Source of the DNA: Acidovorax sp. FHTAMBA
Lineage (GTDB): Bacteria > Pseudomonadota > Gammaproteobacteria > Burkholderiales > Burkholderiaceae_C
Length of the DNA: 64,000 bases
Direction: 5' to 3'
Assembly (NCBI RefSeq): GCF_038958875.1
Contig: NZ_CP152407.1
Location: 4,223,501-4,287,500, forward strand
The notes beneath the pieces were generated by a model. The model was not told the origin of the DNA. It searched no databases and was given only the letters and a program-made list of their open reading frames with translations. Position 1 is the first letter of the stretch. Each line of letters starts with the position of its first letter. Below are positions 54,259 to 61,300 of the stretch, in pieces. The translations under genes were made by a program, and so were the position numbers.

Positions 54259-54677
54259 GTTGACAGCAGGATACTGGTCTCGGTATTGGCAATGCCGGGC
54301 GTGAGCCGGATGCGGCCAAGCGCGGCATCAAAGGCCTCCAGGCTCTCGGCGCGCACCTCGGCCACGATATCCCAGCGGCCATTGGTGGTATGCAGCGTGC
54401 CCACGGTGGGCTCGCCGCGCAGGGTGCGGATGACGGCCGGGGCGGCATTGCCCTCGACCGCAATGCTCATCCAAGCACGGATGCGCTGGGGCTCCGAGTC
54501 AGGTCGCAGGCGCACGGTGTAGCCGGTGATGACGCCACTTTCCTCCATCTTGTGCAGCCGGTTCTGCACCGTGCCGCGCGAGACGCGCAGCTTTTGCGCC
54601 AGAGTGGCCACCGGCGTGCGGGCGTCTGCACGCAGGATGCTGATAATTTCGCGGTCAGTGTCGTCAAGTTTGGTCAT
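54246..54677 (-). CDS. Lrp/AsnC-family transcriptional regulator
   Basis: 143 residues: KLDDTDREIISILRADARTP, helix-turn-helix ATLAQKLRVSRGTVQNRLHKM, and a RAM domain (GRWDIVAEVRAESLEAFD, PGIANTETSILLSTYK). It is divergent from ctlX, with 121 bases between starts, and most likely regulates it. Confidence 0.9.
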   Translation of the reverse strand: MTKLDDTDREIISILRADARTPVATLAQKLRVSRGTVQNRLHKMEESGVITGYTVRLRPDSEPQRIRAWMSIAVEGNAAPAVIRTLRGEPTVGTLHTTNGRWDIVAEVRAESLEAFDAALGRIRLTPGIANTETSILLSTYKV

Positions 54678-54798
54678 AGCGTTCAGAGTATCTGTCTATT
54701 CGCCAATTTTCCATTCAATTTGTACATATTGAGAACTATGGGGTAACTGTGACTGTGCAGAGAATTCTCCGCACCCTCCACCCACACCAATCCTCGCC

Positions 54799-55788
54799 AT
54801 GTTCACCCCTTCCGTCCAAGCCCCCAACGCCGTGGTGATGGTGCGCCCCCACCGGTTCCACCCCAACCCCCAGACCGCCGCCGACAACGCCTTTCAGGCG
54901 CGCACGGCGCAGCATGCTCCCGACGAGACTGCGCTTCGCGCCTATGCCGAGGTCACGGCCGCCGCCGCCTGCCTGCAGGATGCCGGCGTGCGCGTGCACT
55001 TGTTTGAAGACACCGGCGAGCGCAACACCCCCGATGCGGTGTTCCCCAACAACTGGTTCTCCACCCACCCCGGGGGCCATGTGGCGATCTATCCGATGTA
55101 CGCCGAAAACCGGCGGCGCGAGCGGCGCAGCGACGTAATCGAGATGTTCAAATCCGAGTACCGCGTGCAGGACGTGATCGACTACTCCGGGCTCGAGGCC
55201 GACGGCATGTTTCTGGAAGGCACGGGCGCCATGGTGCTCGACCACCTGGGCCGCATCGCCTACACCGCGCAATCGAACCGCGCCGACCCGGTAGCCCTGG
55301 AGCGCTTTTGCACGCATTTCAACTACGAACCCATGGCGTTTGCCACGGCCGATGCACAAGGCCGCCCTTGCTACCACACCAACGTGATGCTGTGCGTGGG
55401 CACCGCGTTCGCCCTGGGTGGCTTCCACATGATCACCGACCCGAAACGGCGCAGCGCCGTGCGGGAACGCCTGCTTGAAACGGGCCGTGAGGTGATCGAG
55501 CTGAGCGCCTGGCAGCTCGGCGAGTACGCGGGCAACGCGCTCGAACTCACGGGCACCCAGGGCCGGGTGCTGGCACTGTCGGCCCGCGCAGCCGCCAGCC
55601 TCACCGCCGAGCAGCGCGCCGCCATTGAACGCAGCGCACGCCTGTTGCCGCTGTCGGTCCCCACCATCGAGCAGGCCGGCGGATCCGTGCGCTGCATGCT
55701 GGCGGGGGTACACCTGGCGCGGCGGGGCGCCCCGGAACCAAAAATACAACACTACTGTCCGGTAAATTTTCTTGATGCATCAGAATAG
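54799..55788 (+). CDS. ctlX: Citrulline hydrolase/arginine deiminase-like amidinohydrolase CtlX
   Basis: 329 residues of the pentein (amidinotransferase) family. DAVFPNNWFSTHPGG, a His in YHTNVMLCVG, and a C-terminal nucleophile Cys in GGSVRCMLAGVHL are present. CtlX proteins act in citrulline or arginine-related catabolism. The last 12 residues (HYCPVNFLDASE) come from the inserted IS4 element: its left end begins within codon 318, so the natural C-terminus is lost. The active-site residues are upstream and intact. Confidence 0.85.
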   Translation: MFTPSVQAPNAVVMVRPHRFHPNPQTAADNAFQARTAQHAPDETALRAYAEVTAAAACLQDAGVRVHLFEDTGERNTPDAVFPNNWFSTHPGGHVAIYPMYAENRRRERRSDVIEMFKSEYRVQDVIDYSGLEADGMFLEGTGAMVLDHLGRIAYTAQSNRADPVALERFCTHFNYEPMAFATADAQGRPCYHTNVMLCVGTAFALGGFHMITDPKRRSAVRERLLETGREVIELSAWQLGEYAGNALELTGTQGRVLALSARAAASLTAEQRAAIERSARLLPLSVPTIEQAGGSVRCMLAGVHLARRGAPEPKIQHYCPVNFLDASE

Positions 55789-57083
55789 CTCCGTCTGATG
55801 CTGTCCTTACTCAATCTCATCTCCGGTGAGTGCGTTGGTCACCATCTGTGCCAGGGTGACCTTCTCGAACATGTTGACCTCCGCCAGATGCAGGAAGTTG
55901 CGCAATGAAATCCGCGCATGAAACGGCTTGTGGGCGATCAAGGCCATGAGATAGGTACATACCGCAATCCAGATTTGCGAGCGCACCGCGTTCAGTGAGT
56001 TGCCGAAGAAGTGTTTGACGTTCAAGTTCTGCTTAAGCCACTTGAAGAACAACTCAACCTGCCAACGCTGCTTGTAGATCGTGGCGATGGTCAGGGCCGA
56101 TAAGTCCAGGCGATTGCTCAGAAACACCAACTCCAGGCAGCTCACGGCGTCATAAAAGCGTACCCGACGCAAAGGCTGTGGGTAGCCCTTCTTGGAGCGC
56201 TCGCCGGTCAGCACAATCGTCTGGTCTGACCAGACTCCTGCCTTGGCGTCGGTGGGGTGCGCTTCAGTGCAATGAAAACTCAAGTTGCCTTTGGCGCGCA
56301 CCACAAAACTGCATTCCTGCTGCACCAGCAGGTACAGCCGGGCAAAGTCCACATAGCCCCGATCCAGCACTACGATGGAGCCCTTTGGCAGAGCCAAATT
56401 GTCCAGCAGGCTCACATCACTGACCTTGCCCGTGGTGATGGTAAGCATGACCGGAATCGCGCCACGCAAGTCGATTACGGTGTGGGCTTTGATGCCTGCT
56501 TTAGTAGATCGAAAGTCAGCCCAAGGAAACAGGCTCAGGCACAAATCAATGGTGGTGGAGTCCATGGCATACAACGGCTCCTTAAGGCCCAATCCAATGT
56601 CATGGTCTTGGTACAAAGCCAGCGCCATCTCTGTCAGACGATGCCCCAGTGCTTCAAACAATGCCGAGTCGCGCCGCTCGTTGGCATCGGCCAAGGTGGA
56701 GCGTGACACCCGCTGGCGCAGGCCCAGGTGATAGAGCTTGCTGCTCTGAGAATTCAAGCACGCGATCAGGTCACGCAAACCCTCTCTGCGGGTGAACTGC
56801 GCGTAGGCCATGCAGATGAAGTGACTCCATGCGGTGAAGTCGCGCGTCCATCGGTTGGCTTGGTATTTGTCAACAAGGTGTTCAAAGTGGCTAAACGGCA
56901 CGACCCCCAGCAGTTGTGCGAAAACCGTGCGCCCAGTGTTCATGGTGTAGACCCCAAAAATGAGGCCACGGTACGCCACGGGCGTGGATCGCGTTTCAAA
57001 TCGCCGGAATCGAGAATCCTCTGGGAACCCGCGCCCGGCCTATGTCTGAGCTAATTTGCCGGGAGATTTACCGGACAGTAGTG
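55750..57083 (-). mobile_element. IS4-family insertion sequence with 9-bp target duplication
   Basis: 1334 bp. Left end CACTACTGTCCGGTAAA is mirrored by TTTACCGGACAGTAGTG at the right end. Direct repeats AAAATACAA occur at 55741-55749 and 57084-57092. The insertion lies at the 3' end of ctlX and separates the gene from its adjoining palindromic repeat. Ends, duplication and a full transposase suggest an active or recent element. Confidence 0.94.
55807..56943 (-). CDS. IS4-family transposase
   Basis: 378 residues from ATG 56943. DDE core: YAMDSTTIDLCLSLFPWADF, VLDRGYVDFARLY and the YREK-like box IYKQRWQVELFFKWLKQNL. No disruption. The frame is open a little further upstream (56979), but MNTGRTVFAQLL is the usual start. 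Confidence 0.94.
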   Translation of the reverse strand: MNTGRTVFAQLLGVVPFSHFEHLVDKYQANRWTRDFTAWSHFICMAYAQFTRREGLRDLIACLNSQSSKLYHLGLRQRVSRSTLADANERRDSALFEALGHRLTEMALALYQDHDIGLGLKEPLYAMDSTTIDLCLSLFPWADFRSTKAGIKAHTVIDLRGAIPVMLTITTGKVSDVSLLDNLALPKGSIVVLDRGYVDFARLYLLVQQECSFVVRAKGNLSFHCTEAHPTDAKAGVWSDQTIVLTGERSKKGYPQPLRRVRFYDAVSCLELVFLSNRLDLSALTIATIYKQRWQVELFFKWLKQNLNVKHFFGNSLNAVRSQIWIAVCTYLMALIAHKPFHARISLRNFLHLAEVNMFEKVTLAQMVTNALTGDEIE

Positions 57084-57092
57084 AAAATACAA

Positions 57093-57153
57093 GCAAAAAT
57101 GGCCTCCAGCGCTTTATCAGCAAGCGCCAACAGCTATATTTTTAATAGCAAAT
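57093..57153 (+). repeat. Dispersed palindromic repeat, copy j (split from ctlX by IS4)
   Basis: CCTCCAGCGCTTTATCAGCA then AGCGCCAACAGCTATATTTT. Before the IS4 insertion it directly followed ctlX codons and was read in frame to a TGA. Confidence 0.85.
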
Positions 57154-57156
57154 GAT

Positions 57157-57522
57157 TCACAGGCCACCGTCGGGGTCCTGCCCCTGCAGTGGATGAATCT
57201 CCAGCGGAGCATCGCAGCCCACCCCCGAGGCAATCCACCGCCGGGCCAGCGCAGCAAGCACGGGCTGGGCCCAAGGATGAGTGAGCCCGGTCACACCGCC
57301 CGGGTCTGCCACCATGCCACACCAGTACCGCTGGTCCGCTTCGCTCCAGCGCAGGGCTGCGCAGGCGCCCGTGCGGCGGCGCGATACCAGCATCCCCAGC
57401 GGGCAGGGCTCGGCCAGGCAGCACACGCCACACCCATTGCATGGCGCGCCCAGGGCAGGCTGCATGGGGGCCTCGGGGTGCCGCCACACCACGACTTGGT
57501 GCTCAGGGGGTTTTACGGGCAT
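57157..57522 (-). CDS. YkgJ-like cysteine-cluster protein
   Basis: 121 residues from ATG 57522. The cluster CNGCGVCCLAEPCPLG matches the CxxCxxCC cysteine motif of the YkgJ/YcgN family, likely binding zinc or an iron-sulfur cluster. RYWCGMV and VGCDAP supply further cysteines. Function unknown. A copy of the dispersed repeat lies right after its stop. Confidence 0.78.
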   Translation of the reverse strand: MPVKPPEHQVVVWRHPEAPMQPALGAPCNGCGVCCLAEPCPLGMLVSRRRTGACAALRWSEADQRYWCGMVADPGGVTGLTHPWAQPVLAALARRWIASGVGCDAPLEIHPLQGQDPDGGL

Positions 57523-57610
57523 GGAAGCAGAGGCGCCCCGCAACGGGGGCACAAGGTCGCATTGTGGCCCCGTGCCACGCGTCGTGTACGGGGCCCGCAG
57601 CCAGCGGCCG

Positions 57611-57639
57611 AAAAAAACCCCGCGGCGAACCAGCGGGGT
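57611..57639 (-). terminator. Rho-independent terminator of the 57712-58221 lipoprotein gene
   Basis: ACCCCGC pairs with GCGGGGT (57617-57623 with 57633-57639) and on the minus strand is followed by seven T. It lies about 75 bases after the lipoprotein stop. Confidence 0.8.
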
Positions 57640-57711
57640 CAAACCGGCCGAAGGACCGGGAGGGAGACAATGCAATCGGTGCGGCGAGCGCGTGTCTGTA
57701 ACGGCGGCCGG

Positions 57712-58221
57712 TCAGCAACCCGAAGGGCGATTCGGCCGCATGGGCACCACGCCCGACACGCGCAAGGTATTGGCAGAGCCATCGGTGGCGGTGAGGGTCG
57801 TGCGGTTGAAACGCACCTGGTCGCTTTCACGCACCACGGCGGTGTCCGTGGGTTGATCGCTGCCGTATTCCTTGCCGTCAAACGTCAGGAACACCTTGTA
57901 GAGCTCTCCTGCATCCGGGCGGTAACGAATGTCGCCAAACGCAGTGGCGGGCGAGCCCACCTTGTTGGCCCCGTCGAAGTTGAATGCACACACCTCGGGT
58001 GCCGAGCCGATGGGGTTGTTCTTCTCCACATCGGTCAGGTTGATCGCGCCGTTGCCGTACACGCCATTGAGGTCCGACAAACTGGCGCTGGTCACGGTCA
58101 GCACACCGGGCTCGTTGCTGGGCGTGGGGTCGTCATCATTGCCGCCGCCGCCACAGGCGACCAGCAACACCGAAGAAGCCGCAATGGCAGACCAGGTCTT
58201 GAGAAGATGGAAAGCGTTCAT
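57712..58221 (-). CDS. Hypothetical lipoprotein
   Basis: 169 residues. Signal peptide with lipobox LLVACGGGG, then a Gly/Asp/Pro linker and a soluble domain (TVTSASLSDLNGVYGNGAIN, FGDIRYRPDAGELYKVFLTF). Two cysteines besides the lipidated one (EVCAFNF and the C-terminal SGC). No family recognised. A terminator follows. Confidence 0.72.
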   Translation of the reverse strand: MNAFHLLKTWSAIAASSVLLVACGGGGNDDDPTPSNEPGVLTVTSASLSDLNGVYGNGAINLTDVEKNNPIGSAPEVCAFNFDGANKVGSPATAFGDIRYRPDAGELYKVFLTFDGKEYGSDQPTDTAVVRESDQVRFNRTTLTATDGSANTLRVSGVVPMRPNRPSGC

Positions 58222-58399
58222 GGTCAGGGGATCCTGAAGGGTTTGGGTAGGGTGAAAAGGCGGGGAAGGTCATCCCCTGCAAACCCATCGTAGGAAACCC
58301 TGACGGCGCCACACGTGCTCCAATTTCCGCGCCGCGCGTAGGACAGCGCCCGGCGCACTCACGCGCGTGGCGCGCCAATACGCCCGCCCCCGATCCAAC

Positions 58400-61300
58400 T
58401 CAGCGCGCCAGCACCGGCGCCAGCGCCTTGCCCGTGTGCGTACCTGCCGCCACCACGTCCTCGGGCGTCGCGGCTGCCACGATGCGCCCGCCTGCGTTGC
58501 CGCCCTCGGGCCCCAGGTCCAGGATCCAGTCGGCCTCGGCGATCACATCCAGGTCATGCTCGATCACGATCACGCTGTGGCCGCCGTCCACCAGGCGGTG
58601 CAGCACGCGGATGAGCTTGTCGACATCGGCCATGTGCAGCCCCACCGTGGGCTCGTCCAGCACGTACAGCGTGTGCGGCGCCTTCTGGCCCCGGCGGCCG
58701 ACCTCGTCGCGCACCTTGGTCAGCTCGGTCACGAGCTTGATGCGCTGCGCCTCGCCGCCGCTCAATGTGGGCGAGGGCTGGCCCAGCGTCAGGTAACCCA
58801 GGCCCACGTCCTGCAGCAGTTGCAGCGGGTGCGCAATGCTGGGCATGGTGGCAAAGAAGCCCACGGCCTCATCCACCTCCATCTGCAGCACATCGCCAAT
58901 GCTCTTGCCGCGCCACGTCACGGCCAGCGTTTCGGGGTTGAAGCGCGCGCCGTGGCAGGTTTCGCAGGGCACTTTCACATCGGGCAAGAAGCTCATCTCG
59001 ATGGTGCGCACGCCCGCGCCTTCGCAGCCGGGGCAGCGGCCTTCGCCGGTGTTGAAGCTGAAGCGCCCGGCAGCGTAGCCCCGGGCCTTGGCTTCCAGCG
59101 TCTCCGCAAACAGCTTGCGGATGGTGTCCCAAAAGCCGATGTAAGTGGCGGGGCAGCTGCGCGGCGTTTTGCCAATCGGCGTCTGGTCCACTTCGAGCAC
59201 GCGATCGATGCTCTCGAAGCCTGACAGCCCCGAGCAGCCCACCAGTGGCGGCGACTTGCCCGCGTCCATGGCATCGCGCCCGGCCTTGGTACTGCGCTGC
59301 TGCACCCAGGCCTGCACATTGGCCAGCAGCACGTCGCGCGCCAGGGTGGACTTGCCTGAACCGCTCACGCCCGTCACGGCCACCAGGCGGTGCAGCGGTA
59401 CGGTAGCGGTCACGTTCTGCAGGTTGTGCAGCTGCGCACCATGCACCGTGAGCCAGCGCATGGCGGCACGTTCCTTGGCCTCGGTCAGCGCGTCTGCTGC
59501 CAGCGATGCGGCCTGGGCCGCACGCTTCTTGACGGTGGCGCTCTGTCGGCCGGTGGGCGCTGCGGCTTCGGCCCGCGCAAAGGCGGCTGTGGCCTCGGCG
59601 CTGACCTCGGTGGCCGCCATGCTGCGGCGCAGCTGCAGCGGGTGCTTCATGGCGTGCAGCAGGTAGCGGCCAGTTTGCGAGTCGGCCGCGCCGGTGATGT
59701 CATCCACCGTGCCCTGCGCCACCAGGCGCCCGCCACGCTTGCCCGCGCTGGGGCCGATGTCGATGATGTGGTCGGCACGGCGAATGGTGTCTTCGTCGTG
59801 CTCCACCACCACCAGCGTGTTGCCCTTGTCGCCCAGCTTGTGCAGGGCGTTGAGCAAAATCTGGTTGTCGCGCGCATGCAGGCCGATGGTGGGCTCGTCG
59901 AGCACGTAGCACACGCCCTGCAGGTTGCTGCCCAGCTGCGCGGCCAGGCGGATGCGCTGGGCCTCACCACCGCTGAGCGTGGGCGCACCCCGGTCCAGCG
60001 TGAGGTAGCCCAGGCCCACTTCTTCGAGGAATTCGAGGCGGCCCTGGATCTCGGGCACCAGGTCGCGGGCGATGTCGCCTTCGCGCTGGGTCATGCCGCC
60101 CTCAATGCGCAGGGTTTCGATCCAGCGGCGCACATCCGTCACCGACAGCGCGGCGATTTCGGTGATGCCCACGCCAGCAAACTTCACAGCGCGGGCCGTG
60201 GCGTTCAGACGCGTGCCGTGGCATGTGGGGCAAGCGGTGTCCTGCAAATCTTCCACCTCGGGCTCGGCAAAGGTCTGCTCGCGGCCCTTTTCCTTGTCGT
60301 CCTGCACCGAGTCGTCAAACACCTTGCGCTGGTCCCTGGTGAGCTTGACGCCGGTGCCCACGCAGTCGGGGCACCAGCCATGCTTGCTGTTGTACGAGAA
60401 CAGGCGCGGGTCCAGCTCGGCATAGCTGGTGGCGCACACCGGGCAGGCGCGCTTGGTCGAAAAGGCTTGCAGATGGCCAATACCGGCCGTGGGCAAGCCG
60501 CCCTCCATGGCCGCAGCCAGCGTGTCGATGCTGCTCAGCACATGCACCACGCCCTTGCCGTGCGTGAGCGCGTCGGCCAGCGCCTTGCGGAGCTGGCCTT
60601 CGTTCTCGGGCGACACATCCAGGCTGGCAACAGGCAGCTCAATGGTGTGCTCCTTGAAGCGGTCGATGCGCGGGAAGTTGGTAGTGGGCAGGAAGTTGCC
60701 ATCCACGCGCAGATGCGTAAAGCCGCGCGGGCGCGCCCAGTCCGCCAGCTCGGTGTACACGCCCTTGCGGTTCATCACCAGCGGCGCAAGCAGGCCAATG
60801 TGCTGGCCGCGAAACTGCGTGAGCAATTGCGCGGCGATGCTCTCGGGCGTTTGCGGCTGCACGGCGGCACCGTCCTTCACGCAGTGCTGGGTGCCCAGCT
60901 TGACGTACAGCAGACGCAAGAAGTGCCATACCTCGGTGGTGGTGCCCACGGTGGACTTGCGGCCCCCGCGCGACAGGCGCTGCTCAATGGCGACGGTGGG
61001 CGGGATGCCGTACACCGCATCCACCTCGGGCCGACCAGCGGGCTGCACGATGGACCGCGCGTAGGCATTGAGCGATTCGAGATAGCGGCGCTGGCCTTCG
61101 TTGAACAGGATGTCGAACGCCAGCGTGGACTTGCCCGAGCCGCTGACGCCAGTGACCACATTGAACTTGCCACGTGGAATGTCCACGCTCAGGTTCTTGA
61201 GGTTGTGTTCCTTCGCGTTGACGATTTGTATGACGTTTTTGGCCTCTAGCGCTTTACCAGAAAGCGCTACAAGCTCTCTTTTTCGTAGCACTGCAGCTTT

